Positions 21,783-30,397 of a DNA stretch of 64,000 nucleotides are shown here, one piece after another. Each line of letters starts with the position of its first letter. Within the stretch, counting starts at the first letter, position 1. The notes under the pieces are model-generated. The model was not told where the DNA came from. It worked only from the letters and a program-made list of their open reading frames with translations, and searched no databases. The position numbers and the translations under genes were made by a program. Source of the DNA: Candidatus Accumulibacter similis (lineage in GTDB: Bacteria; Pseudomonadota; Gammaproteobacteria; Burkholderiales; Rhodocyclaceae); NCBI GenBank assembly GCA_013347225.1, contig CP054595.1, forward strand, positions 2,414,415 to 2,478,414, given 5' to 3'.

Positions 21783-22381
21783 TCGGGCAACTCCTCGAAA
21801 ACGGCCATGCGTGCGCCCAGCGCCGACATCTGGGCCAGTGCGCGCGCACCGTCGTCCTCCTGCACGTTCACCGCGCGCACGGCGTCGAGCAGCACCACGA
21901 CGGCCAGGCCTTCGCCGATGGCGTCGCGAACGGTACTCAGGACGCAGTATTCGGTCGCCAGCCCACCGACGAAAAGGCGCTTGCAGCCAGCCCGGCGCAG
22001 ACGCTGCGCAAGGTCGGTGCCGGCAAATGCCGAGTACGCCTCGCGATCGCGCTCGGTCGCCTTCGAGACGACGCCGACGGCTGGCGGCAGCCAGAGGTCG
22101 CGGGCAAACTCGGCTCCCGCTGTGCCGGCAATGCAGTGCGGTGGCCACGGGCCGCCCTGCGCGCGGAACGAGCAGTGATCGACCGGATGCCAGTCGCGCG
22201 TGGCAAGTACGGGCAGACCGCGCGCGAGGAAGCGCCGAACGCACTCGCCGAGCACCTGCACGACCTCGTCGCCATGCGGAACGCCGAGACTGCCGCCGGG
22301 CAGGAAGTCGTTCTGCAGGTCGACGACGATCAGCGCGTCGCCGGCCCGCAGCCCCAGATCGCCGGTCGCACTGACTGCCAT
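21779..22381 (-). CDS. pncA: Nicotinamidase
   Basis: A 200-residue isochorismatase-fold hydrolase that deamidates nicotinamide to nicotinate. Seen: the catalytic Asp in IVVDLQNDFLPGG, the metal-binding DWHPVDHCSF segment, the Lys in VSKATERDREAYSAF and the nucleophile Cys in GLATEYCVLSTVRDA, which is the complete Asp-Lys-Cys set. The ATG at 22381 is preceded by GGAGGA about 9 bases upstream; the frame is open further upstream but has no sensible start. It is the first gene of a pncA-pncB-PRTase run. A TIR-type NADase in the island would produce nicotinamide, but no link beyond the chemistry is shown. Confidence 0.95.
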   Translation of the reverse strand: MAVSATGDLGLRAGDALIVVDLQNDFLPGGSLGVPHGDEVVQVLGECVRRFLARGLPVLATRDWHPVDHCSFRAQGGPWPPHCIAGTAGAEFARDLWLPPAVGVVSKATERDREAYSAFAGTDLAQRLRRAGCKRLFVGGLATEYCVLSTVRDAIGEGLAVVVLLDAVRAVNVQEDDGARALAQMSALGARMAVFEELPE

Positions 22382-22626
22382 GCCGCGGAATCCTCCATCG
22401 CCCTTGCTTCCCGCCTCGTGCCGGCGCCGCCATCGTTTCGCCCGGCGGCCGGCACCGTCCATGAGCGAGAGCATACACCCTCGCGTGTCCGATCGTCGCC
22501 TGCCGCGGAGCAGCGGTTCATCGCCCCGTGGGCGCGGGACCACTGGTCCTGGCGACGCTTCCGGCCGCGCCGAATGGGTCAAACGGCAGGCGGAATGCCT
22601 CCTGCACCACGATCCCGGCCTGGAGT

Positions 22627-23427
22627 TCAGGCGGGCAGCGGCTCCGGGTTGCCGAGGGCGGTGGTGTTGAGGCCGCCGTCGACGTACATGATCTCGCCGG
22701 TGATGCCGCTGGCGAGATCGGACAGCATGAAGGCGGCCGCGTTGCCGACCTCGTCGATGGTGATGTTGCGCCGCAGTGGGGCGTTGTGCGCGTTGTAGGC
22801 GAGCAGGCGGGAGAAGCTGCCGATGCCCGAGGCAGCGAGGGTCTTGATCGGGCCGGCCGAGATGGCGTTGGCGCGGATTCCCTGCGGTCCGAGGCAGAAG
22901 GCGAGGTAGCGCGTGGCGGCCTCGAGGCTCGCCTTGGCGAGGCCCATGGTGTTGTAATTGGGCAGGGTGCGCTCGGCGCCGAGGTAGGAGAGGGCGAGCA
23001 GGGCCGGGTTGTGGCCCCGCAACAGCAGCGGCCGCGCGGCCTTGGCAAGCGCCGGGTAGCTGTACGAGGAGACGTCGTGCGCGATGCGGAAGGCGTCACG
23101 GGTGATGCCGTCGAGGAAGTCGCCTTCGATCGCTTCACCGGGGGCGTAGGCGATCGAGTGCACGAGGCCGTCGAGCCCATCCCACTGCTGCCCCAGGTCA
23201 GCGAACAGCTGCTCGATCTCGGCGTCTTCGCTGACGTCGCAGGGGTAGATCAGGTTGCTGCCGAACTCGGCGGCGAACTTCGTCAGGCGATCCTTGAAGC
23301 GCTCGTTCTGGTAGGTGAAAGCCAGCCGCGCACCTTCCCGATGGCAGGCCCTGGCGATACCGTAGGCGATCGAGTGTTTCGACAGCACGCCGGTGATCAG
23401 GATGCGCTTGTCTGCGAGGAATCCCAT
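22627..23427 (-). CDS. fabI: Enoyl-[acyl-carrier-protein] reductase (NADH)
   Basis: A 266-residue FabI-type SDR that carries out the last reduction of fatty-acid elongation. Seen: [16 protein letters not shown] (nucleotide loop in the extended FabI form), [38 protein letters not shown] with the Tyr-x6-Lys active site, and [15 protein letters not shown] 23427 follows GGAGA at good distance; an in-frame TTG/ATG further upstream (23508) is rejected because FabI starts at [13 protein letters not shown]. It stands alone with its own -10 at 23492-23497. It is the usual target of triclosan-type inhibitors. Confidence 0.96.
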   Translation of the reverse strand: MGFLADKRILITGVLSKHSIAYGIARACHREGARLAFTYQNERFKDRLTKFAAEFGSNLIYPCDVSEDAEIEQLFADLGQQWDGLDGLVHSIAYAPGEAIEGDFLDGITRDAFRIAHDVSSYSYPALAKAARPLLLRGHNPALLALSYLGAERTLPNYNTMGLAKASLEAATRYLAFCLGPQGIRANAISAGPIKTLAASGIGSFSRLLAYNAHNAPLRRNITIDEVGNAAAFMLSDLASGITGEIMYVDGGLNTTALGNPEPLPA

Positions 23428-23491
23428 GTGTTCTCCGTAACGAAAATTGGCTGGCCGCTCAGCTCGTTGTTCGAATCTTGTTGACCGCGCG

Positions 23492-23497
23492 ATTATA
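23492..23497 (-). promoter_or_regulatory. fabI -10 element
   Basis: A perfect TATAAT on the minus strand, 65 bases before the fabI ATG. No convincing -35 hexamer is found at 16-18 bp, so activity may need an activator or an extended contact. Confidence 0.5.
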
Positions 23498-23618
23498 AAG
23501 GATTCCACGCGGCACCCGGAGGACTGTCGTCGCTGCGGCAGCCGCCGTCACCGCGGGGACCTTGCGGCGGTGGGTCGCGGCGACCCATGCGCAGCCGGTT
23601 CGCGATAAACTGCCGCCC

Positions 23619-25784
23619 ATGCCCCGTTTTCGTCGTGCCCTGCTGTCGATCGTCGCACTGCTGCTGTGTGCCTGCGGCAGCGAGCAGAACGATCCGTACC
23701 CACGCGCCGAGCGCGGCCGGAACATCCTCTACGCCGCGTTCACCGAGCGTCCCAAGCATCTCGATCCGGTGCAGTCCTACACCGAGGACGAGATCACGTT
23801 CACGGCGCAGATCTACGAGCCGCCATTGCAGTACCACTACCTGAAGCGGCCGTATACGCTGATTCCGCTGACCAGCGAGGCGGTGCCGGTGCCGCGCTAC
23901 TTCGACGCCAGCGGCCGCGAGCTGCCGGCCGACGCGCCGGCGGCGGCGATCGCCGTCAGCGTCTACGAGATCCGCATCCGCCCGGGAATCCGCTACCAGC
24001 CGCATCCGGCTTTCGCGCTGGATGCCGCCGGCGAGCCCCTGTACCGCGCCAGCGATCGCGAGCAGCTGCGCGGCATCGACAGGCTGGGCGACTTCGCGCA
24101 CAGCGGCAGCCGCGAGCTGACCGCCGACGACTACATCTACGAGATCAAGCGGCTGGCACACCCGCGGCTGCATTCGCCGATCTTCAGCATGATGGCCGAG
24201 CGCATCGTCGGCCTGCGCGAGCTGGGGGCGGCGCTGCAGGAGGAGGCGAAGAAGCTGCCGGCCGGCGCCTGGATCGACCTCGACCGCTTTCCGCTCACCG
24301 GCGTCAGCCGCGTCGACCGGCACACCTACCGCATCAGTCTGCACGGCAAGTATCCGCAGTTCGTATATTGGCTGGCGATGCCCTTCTTTGCCCCGGTGCC
24401 GCGCGAGGTCGACCGTTTTTACCACCAGCCGGGAATGGCGGAGAAGAACCTCACGCTCGACTGGTATCCGGTCGGTACGGGGCCGTTCATGCTGACGCGG
24501 AACAACCCGAACAGCCGCATGGTGCTCGAGCGCAACCCGAACTTCCACGGCGAGACCTATCCCTGCGAGGGCGAGCCGGGCGACGCGGCGGCGGGGCTGC
24601 TCGCCGACTGCGGCAGGCCGCTGCCGTTCATCGAGCAGGCGGTGTATTCGCGCGAGAAGGAGAGCATCCCGTACTGGAACAAGTTCCTGCAGGGCTATTA
24701 CGATGCCTCCGGGATTTCCTCCGACAGCTTCGACCAGGCGGTGCGGCTGGCGGTCGGCGGTGACGTGCAGTTGACCGACGAGATGCGCGACAAGGGGATC
24801 AGTCTGCTGACGAGCGTGCGCGCGTCGATCTTCTACATGGGTTTCAACATGCTCGACCCGGTCGTCGGTGGCCTTGGCGAAGAGGCGACGAAGCTGCGGC
24901 AGGCGCTGTCGATCGCCATCGACCAGGAGGAGTTCATCTCGATCTTCATGAACGGCCGCGGCATCCCGGCGACGAGCCCGCTGCCGCCGGGCATCTTCGG
25001 TTACGTCGAGGGCCGCGAGGGGATCAATCCGGTGGTCTACGACTGGGTCGACGGGCGCGCGCAGCGCAAGCCGCTGGCGGAAGCGAGGCGGCTGCTGGCC
25101 GAGGCCGGCTGGCCGAACGGGCGCCACGCCGGCAGCGGCGAACCGCTGGTGCTCAACCTCGACACGACGACCGGCGGCATGGGCGAGAAGTCGCGCCTCG
25201 ACTGGCTGACACGGCAGTTCGCCCGGCTCGACATCCAGCTCGTCGTTCGTTCGACCGACTTCAACCGCTTCCAGGAGAAGATCCGCAAGGGCGCGGTTCA
25301 GCTCTACTACCTCGGCTGGAACGCCGACTACCCGGATCCGGAGAACTTCCTCTTCCTGCTCGCCGGCAGCGAGGGCAAGTTGGCGAAGGCCGGCGAGAAC
25401 GCTTCGAACTACGCCAACCCGGAGTTCGACCGCCTCTTCGAACAGATGAAGAATCTCGAGAGCGATGGACCCCGCGCTGCCGAGCGGCTGGCGATCATCC
25501 GCCAGGCGATCGCGCTGCTGCAGCATGACGCGCCCTGGATCTACGGCTTCCATCCGAAGAGCTACACGCTCGGCCAGGTCTGGCTGCGCAACCGCAAGCC
25601 GACCGATGTCGGCAACAACATCCTCAAGTACCAGCGCATCGATGTCGCCGAGCGGCAGCGCCTGCGGCAGGAGTGGAACCGGCCGGTACTCTGGCCGCTG
25701 GCGCTGCTCGCCGCGTTGCTGCTGGCGCTGGTGCTGCCGGCGGCGATCGGCTATCGCCGCCGCGAACGCGGGACGGCCCGCTGA
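23619..25784 (+). CDS. Peptide ABC transporter substrate-binding lipoprotein with C-terminal membrane anchor
   Basis: A 721-residue SBP family 5 (OppA/DppA-like) protein. Seen: an N-terminal signal with a lipobox-like LLLCACGSEQ, RPKHLDPVQSYTEDE near the start, the family segments GTGPFMLTRNNPNSRMVLERNPN and YLGWNADYPDPENFL, and a C-terminal hydrophobic helix (WPLALLAALLLALVLPAAIGY) followed by RRRERG. It is longer than usual (about 530) because of loops and the tail. The double anchoring, lipid at the front and helix at the end, is unusual. ATG 23619 begins the signal; the frame is open to 23562. It is the first gene of a five-domain transporter cluster in the order SBP, permease, permease, fused ATPase, resembling YejABEF. 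Confidence 0.88.
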   Translation: MPRFRRALLSIVALLLCACGSEQNDPYPRAERGRNILYAAFTERPKHLDPVQSYTEDEITFTAQIYEPPLQYHYLKRPYTLIPLTSEAVPVPRYFDASGRELPADAPAAAIAVSVYEIRIRPGIRYQPHPAFALDAAGEPLYRASDREQLRGIDRLGDFAHSGSRELTADDYIYEIKRLAHPRLHSPIFSMMAERIVGLRELGAALQEEAKKLPAGAWIDLDRFPLTGVSRVDRHTYRISLHGKYPQFVYWLAMPFFAPVPREVDRFYHQPGMAEKNLTLDWYPVGTGPFMLTRNNPNSRMVLERNPNFHGETYPCEGEPGDAAAGLLADCGRPLPFIEQAVYSREKESIPYWNKFLQGYYDASGISSDSFDQAVRLAVGGDVQLTDEMRDKGISLLTSVRASIFYMGFNMLDPVVGGLGEEATKLRQALSIAIDQEEFISIFMNGRGIPATSPLPPGIFGYVEGREGINPVVYDWVDGRAQRKPLAEARRLLAEAGWPNGRHAGSGEPLVLNLDTTTGGMGEKSRLDWLTRQFARLDIQLVVRSTDFNRFQEKIRKGAVQLYYLGWNADYPDPENFLFLLAGSEGKLAKAGENASNYANPEFDRLFEQMKNLESDGPRAAERLAIIRQAIALLQHDAPWIYGFHPKSYTLGQVWLRNRKPTDVGNNILKYQRIDVAERQRLRQEWNRPVLWPLALLAALLLALVLPAAIGYRRRERGTAR

Positions 25785-25861
25785 TGCGGCACGCGCTGCC
25801 ACCCTGCCGCCGTGCCGCTGACGGCAACCGCCGGCGGCGGCCTGCGCCATAGGCATCGACC

Positions 25862-26839
25862 ATGCTCGCCTACATCATCCGTCGCCTGCTCTATGCGCTG
25901 CCGATCCTCATCGGGGTGAACCTGATCACCTTTGCCCTGTTCTTCGTCGTCAATACCCCGGATGACATGGCGCGCATGCAACTCGGCGTCAAGCGCGTGA
26001 CGCCCGAGGCGATCGACCGCTGGAAGGCGGAACGGGGCTACGACAAGCCGTTGTTCTTCAACGACGAGGCAAGCGGCAGCGCGATGCTGAGCGAGACGAT
26101 CTTCTTCAGCAAGTCGGTGCGCATGTTTGTCGGCGACTTCGGTCGCGCCGAGGACGGCCGCGACATCGCGCGCGAGATCGTCACGCGCATGGGCCCGTCG
26201 CTGGCCATCGCCCTGCCGACCTTCATCATCGGCCTGCTGGTGAGCGTCTCCTTTGCCCTGCTGCTGACCTTTTTCCGCGCCACCTACCTCGACTTCTGGG
26301 GCGTCGTGCTGTGCGTCGCGATGATGTCGATCTCCGGTCTGTTCTACATCATCGGCGGCCAGTACCTGGTCAGCAAGCTGTGGAAGCTGGTGCCGATCTC
26401 GGGTTACGGCGGCGGTCTCGACGCCTGGAAGTTCGTCATCCTGCCGGTGCTGATCGGCGTCGTCTCGGGAATCGGTTCGTCGACGCGCTGGTACCGGACG
26501 ATCTTCATCGAGGAGATCGCCCGCGACTACGTGCGCACGGCGCGCGCCAAGGGGCTGGCCGAGGCCGCCGTGCTGTTCCGGCACGTACTGCGCAACGCGC
26601 TGATCCCGATCCTCACCGGCGTCGTCGTCGTCATCCCGCTGCTCTTCATGGGCTCGCTGCTGACCGAGTCGTTCTTCGGCATTCCGGGTCTCGGAAGTTA
26701 CACCATCGACGCGATCAACGCGCAGGATTTCGCCGTCGTCCGGGCGATGGTCTTCATCGGTTCGCTGCTCTACATCGTCGGGCTGATTCTCACCGACCTT
26801 TCCTACACCTTCGTCGATCCGCGGATACGCTTCAACTGA
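25862..26839 (+). CDS. Peptide ABC transporter permease (DppB/YejB-like)
   Basis: A 325-residue inner-membrane permease. Seen: the N-terminal signature MLAYIIRRLLYALPILIGVN, a periplasmic loop (about residues 30-100), then five further hydrophobic segments and the EAA loop EIARDYVRTARAKGLAEAAVLFRHVLRN, which couples to the ATPase; the C-terminus ends with TDLSYTFVDPRIRF as in the family. It starts 77 bp after the SBP gene and its stop overlaps the next start (TGATG), so it is one operon. It forms the channel with the second permease. Length and motifs are normal for the family. Confidence 0.92.
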   Translation: MLAYIIRRLLYALPILIGVNLITFALFFVVNTPDDMARMQLGVKRVTPEAIDRWKAERGYDKPLFFNDEASGSAMLSETIFFSKSVRMFVGDFGRAEDGRDIAREIVTRMGPSLAIALPTFIIGLLVSVSFALLLTFFRATYLDFWGVVLCVAMMSISGLFYIIGGQYLVSKLWKLVPISGYGGGLDAWKFVILPVLIGVVSGIGSSTRWYRTIFIEEIARDYVRTARAKGLAEAAVLFRHVLRNALIPILTGVVVVIPLLFMGSLLTESFFGIPGLGSYTIDAINAQDFAVVRAMVFIGSLLYIVGLILTDLSYTFVDPRIRFN

Positions 26840-28278
26840 TGTCCTTCCTGCCCGTCATCCTCTGGTCCGATGTGCTGATCTGGTCGCTGCTGCTGCTGGC
26901 CGCCGGGCTCGGCTGGCTGTCGGGGCGCAATCCGTTGTGGCGCACGGCCTGGCAGCGCGTTGGCCGCAGCCGGGCGGGAATGGCGTCGGCGACGCTGCTG
27001 CTCGCCTTCGCGGTCGTCGGCCTGCTCGATTCGCTGCATTATCGACCGCGCCTGGCGGCTGACGACGGGCAGCGGGCGCCGGCGCAGCCGGCGGCATACG
27101 CGGTCGAGGTGCTGTCGCTGCTCGACGCGCTGCTGACGCCGCTGCGCACGCGCAACGAGAAGACTTACTCGGAGCCGCTGGCGACGCGCGCGCACGCCAA
27201 GGAAACGATCGAGGTGCGCGGCAGCGACGGCCGCCTGCAGCAGACGCGCGACCATCCCCGGCTGCGCTACGGCGGTGCCCACCTCGGGGCGGACGAGGAA
27301 CGGCGTGATGCCGATGTCGCCGGGCGTGTGCTGCGGGCGCTGGGCCTGGCGCTGCTCGCCTGGGCGGCGGTCGCGGTCGCCGTCTGCGGTGGCGTCGCGC
27401 GCGCGCAGGGCAGTGGTTGGCGGCAGGCATGGCGGCGACTCTGGCGCAGCGACGGCGATTTCGCCTGGAGCGCGGTCCTGGCGGCGCTCGCCGCGCTGCT
27501 GCTGCTGGCGATGCCGGTGGCGCTGCTGGCGACCGACTACCATGTCTTCGGCACCGACAAGGTCGGTCAGGACGTCCTCTATCAGGTGCTGAAGAGCGTC
27601 CGCACGGCGCTCGTCATCGGCCTCGTGACGACGCTGGTGATGCTGCCGCTGTCGGTCCTGCTCGGCGTCCTGGCCGGCTACTTCCGTGGCTGGGTCGACG
27701 ACCTCATCCAGTACCTGTATACGACGCTGAGCTCGATTCCCGGCGTGCTGCTGATCGCCGCTGCCGTGCTGATGATGCAGGTGCTGATCGACACCCATCC
27801 CCAGTGGTTCGCCACCGCCGCCGAACGCGCCGACCTGCGTCTGCTGGCCCTCTGCTTCATTCTCGGCGTCACCAGCTGGACCGGGCTTTGCCGTCTGCTG
27901 CGCGGCGAGACGCTGAAGCTGCGCGAACTCGAGTACATCCAGGCGGCGCAGGCCTTCGGCGTTTCCAGCCTGCGCATCATCGGCCGGCATATCGTGCCGA
28001 ACCTCATGCACATCGTCACCATCGCGCTGGTGATGGATTTTTCCAGCCTGGTGCTGGCCGAGGCGGTGCTTTCCTACGTCGGCATCGGCGTCGACCCGAC
28101 GATGATCAGCTTCGGCACGATGATCAACAATGCCCGCCTCGAACTGGCGCGCGAGCCGATGGTCTGGTGGTCGCTGTCGGCGGCGTTCTGCTTCATGTTT
28201 TCGCTCGTGCTGGCGGCGAACCTCTTCGCCGATGCCGTGCGCGACGCCTTCGACCCGCGTCTCGCGGGTGCGCCATGA
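26839..28278 (+). CDS. Peptide ABC transporter permease (DppC/YejE-like), enlarged
   Basis: A 479-residue permease, long for the family (about 300-340). Seen: an N-terminal hydrophobic helix (WSLLLLAAGLGWLS), a second (ATLLLAFAVVGLLD), a periplasmic or cytoplasmic insert (about 65-155, with repeated Arg/Asp-rich segments), another helix pair, then the usual core FGTDKVGQDVLYQVLKSVRTAL and the EAA loop LREYIQ-type segment near 370 followed by GVSSLRIIGRHIVPN. The C-terminal RDAFDPRLAG is characteristic. The ATG at 26839 overlaps the previous stop and the gene's own stop overlaps the ATPase start (ATGA). The insert may accommodate the unusual SBP; its function is not known. Confidence 0.88.
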   Translation: MSFLPVILWSDVLIWSLLLLAAGLGWLSGRNPLWRTAWQRVGRSRAGMASATLLLAFAVVGLLDSLHYRPRLAADDGQRAPAQPAAYAVEVLSLLDALLTPLRTRNEKTYSEPLATRAHAKETIEVRGSDGRLQQTRDHPRLRYGGAHLGADEERRDADVAGRVLRALGLALLAWAAVAVAVCGGVARAQGSGWRQAWRRLWRSDGDFAWSAVLAALAALLLLAMPVALLATDYHVFGTDKVGQDVLYQVLKSVRTALVIGLVTTLVMLPLSVLLGVLAGYFRGWVDDLIQYLYTTLSSIPGVLLIAAAVLMMQVLIDTHPQWFATAAERADLRLLALCFILGVTSWTGLCRLLRGETLKLRELEYIQAAQAFGVSSLRIIGRHIVPNLMHIVTIALVMDFSSLVLAEAVLSYVGIGVDPTMISFGTMINNARLELAREPMVWWSLSAAFCFMFSLVLAANLFADAVRDAFDPRLAGAP

Positions 28279-30329
28279 GCGCGCCGCAGAGCCCGCGAGG
28301 GGAAGAACTGCTGGCGGTCAGGCAGTTGCGCGTCGCCTTCGCGCATGGGCGCTCGATGCTGGCGGCGGTCGATGGCATCGACCTGCGACTGGCTGCCGGC
28401 GAGACGCTGGCGCTGCTCGGCGAGTCCGGCTGCGGCAAGTCGGCGACGGCGCTGGCGCTGCTGCGCCTGTTGCCGGCCGCCGGCCGGATCGTCGCCGGCG
28501 AGGTGCGCTTCGGCGGCCGTGACCTGTTGCGGCTGCCGGAGTCGGAGATGCGCGCGGTGCGCGGTGGCGGCATGGCGATGATCTTCCAGGAGCCGGCGAC
28601 GAGCCTCAACCCGGTTCTCACGGTCGGTCGGCAACTTGCCGAGGTGCTGGCGCGGCATCGCGCGCTGAGCGGCGCGGCGGCGCAGGCGACGGCGCTCGAC
28701 CTGCTGCTGGCGGTGGGCATCGCCGACGCGCCGCGGCGGCTGGTCGAGTACCCGTTCCAGCTCTCCGGCGGCATGAAGCAGCGGGTGATGATCGCCATGG
28801 CACTGGCCGGCGAGCCGCGCCTGCTGATCGCCGACGAGCCGACGACGGCGCTCGACGTGACGATCCAGGCACAGATTCTCGAGCTGCTGCGCCGGCTGCA
28901 GGCGGAGCGGGCGATGGGCATGCTGCTGATCACGCACGACCTCGGCGTCGTCGCGCAGATGGCGACGCGCGTCGGCGTCATGTATGCCGGCGAGATCGTC
29001 GAGGAAGCGCCGCGCGGGGCCTTCTTCTCCGCCCCGCGACATCCCTATACGCAGAAGCTGTTCGCCGCGCTGCCCGACCTGGCGCGCCGCGGCGGCCAGT
29101 TGCAGACGATTCCCGGCCAGGTGCCGCCGCTGTCGGCGATGCCGGCCGGCTGCCGTTTTGCCGCCCGCTGCGAGCATGCCTGGGAGTTGTGCCGGCAACA
29201 GTCGCCGCAGTGGCGGCAGGTGGCGGTCGATCATCGCGTGCGCTGCCACCTCGAGGATGGGTTGGCGTCGCGCGGGCGAGACGGTGGCGGAGTCGCCGCC
29301 GCTGGCGAAGCACTCGCGGTCGTCGCGGCGGCACCGGCGCTGCTGGCGGTGGATGATCTGCGGGTGCATTTCCCGATCCGGCGCGGCATCCTGCAGCGCA
29401 CCGTCGGGCACGTGCGGGCGGTGGACGGCGTCTCGCTGGCGCTTGCCCGTGGCCGCACGCTGGCGCTGGTCGGCGAGTCGGGCTGCGGCAAGACGACGGT
29501 CGGCAAGGCGATCCTGCAACTGCTGCCGGCCAGTGGCGGCAGCGTGCGCCTGCTCGGCGAGCAACTCGGCGGTGCTGCCAGCAGCCCACGGCGGGCGTTG
29601 CGGCGGCACATGCAGATGATCTTCCAGGATCCCTTCGCCTCGCTCAATCCACGCCTGTCGGTCGGCGAGATCATCGCCGAAGGCATGCGCACGTTGGCAG
29701 CCGGCGGGCCGGCAGCGGGCCGGCGGGCGACGAACGCGGCGGCGATCGCCGCCGTTCTGCAGCAGGTCGGCCTGCCGGCGGAAGCCGCCGGGCGCTACCC
29801 GCACGAGTTCTCGGGCGGCCAGCGGCAGCGCATCGCGATCGCCCGGGCGTTGGCCGTGCAACCGGATCTGGTGATCTGTGACGAGCCGACGTCGGCGCTG
29901 GATGTCTCGGTGCAGGCGCAGATTCTCAACCTGCTGGCGACGTTGCAGGACGAACTCGGGCTGGCCTATCTCTTCATCACCCACAACTTTGCCGTCGTCG
30001 ATCATCTGGCGCATGAAGTGGCGGTCATGTACCTCGGCCGCATCGTCGAGAATGGCCGCGTCGACGAGGTGCTGCGCTCGCCGCGGCATCCGTACACGCG
30101 CGCACTGCTGTCGGCAGTGCCGAGCCCGCGCCTCGACGTGGCGAACGAGTACATCCGCCTGCCGGGCGAGATTCCCTCACCGGCGGCGCCACCGGCCGGC
30201 TGCCATTTCCATCCCCGTTGCCGGCAGGCGAGCGAGCTGTGCCGTCAGGACTATCCGCCGCCGAGCCGGCTGTCGGCAACGCATGTGGTGCATTGCCACC
30301 TCTATCCGCCGGCGGGCGAAGCGGATTGA
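28275..30329 (+). CDS. Fused dipeptide/oligopeptide ABC ATPase (YejF/GsiA-like)
   Basis: A 684-residue protein with two complete ABC domains in one chain. Domain 1: Walker A GESGCGKSA, signature LSGGMKQR, Walker B LLIADEPTTALD. Domain 2: Walker A GESGCGKTT, signature FSGGQRQR, Walker B LVICDEPTSALD. Each ends with the oligopeptide-type tail carrying four Cys (GCRFAARC...ELC; GCHFHPRC...ELC) that in some relatives binds an iron-sulfur cluster. It powers uptake by the two permeases upstream; the ATG at 28275 overlaps the permease stop by four bases. It ends 69 bp from the convergent mltD, with a GC hairpin between them (30353-30370). Confidence 0.95.
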   Translation: MSAPQSPRGEELLAVRQLRVAFAHGRSMLAAVDGIDLRLAAGETLALLGESGCGKSATALALLRLLPAAGRIVAGEVRFGGRDLLRLPESEMRAVRGGGMAMIFQEPATSLNPVLTVGRQLAEVLARHRALSGAAAQATALDLLLAVGIADAPRRLVEYPFQLSGGMKQRVMIAMALAGEPRLLIADEPTTALDVTIQAQILELLRRLQAERAMGMLLITHDLGVVAQMATRVGVMYAGEIVEEAPRGAFFSAPRHPYTQKLFAALPDLARRGGQLQTIPGQVPPLSAMPAGCRFAARCEHAWELCRQQSPQWRQVAVDHRVRCHLEDGLASRGRDGGGVAAAGEALAVVAAAPALLAVDDLRVHFPIRRGILQRTVGHVRAVDGVSLALARGRTLALVGESGCGKTTVGKAILQLLPASGGSVRLLGEQLGGAASSPRRALRRHMQMIFQDPFASLNPRLSVGEIIAEGMRTLAAGGPAAGRRATNAAAIAAVLQQVGLPAEAAGRYPHEFSGGQRQRIAIARALAVQPDLVICDEPTSALDVSVQAQILNLLATLQDELGLAYLFITHNFAVVDHLAHEVAVMYLGRIVENGRVDEVLRSPRHPYTRALLSAVPSPRLDVANEYIRLPGEIPSPAAPPAGCHFHPRCRQASELCRQDYPPPSRLSATHVVHCHLYPPAGEAD

Positions 30330-30352
30330 AGTCGCTGCTGCAGACGTGACAA

Positions 30353-30370
30353 CGCCGCCTGGCGGCGGCG
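30353..30370. terminator. Possible bidirectional hairpin between convergent genes
   Basis: CGCCGCC (30353-30359), loop TGGC, GGCGGCG (30364-30370), between the ABC ATPase stop and the mltD stop. There is no T-run on either strand, so intrinsic termination is only a guess. Confidence 0.3.
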
Positions 30371-30397
30371 CTGCGGGGTGGCGACCGGGGGCGGCGA

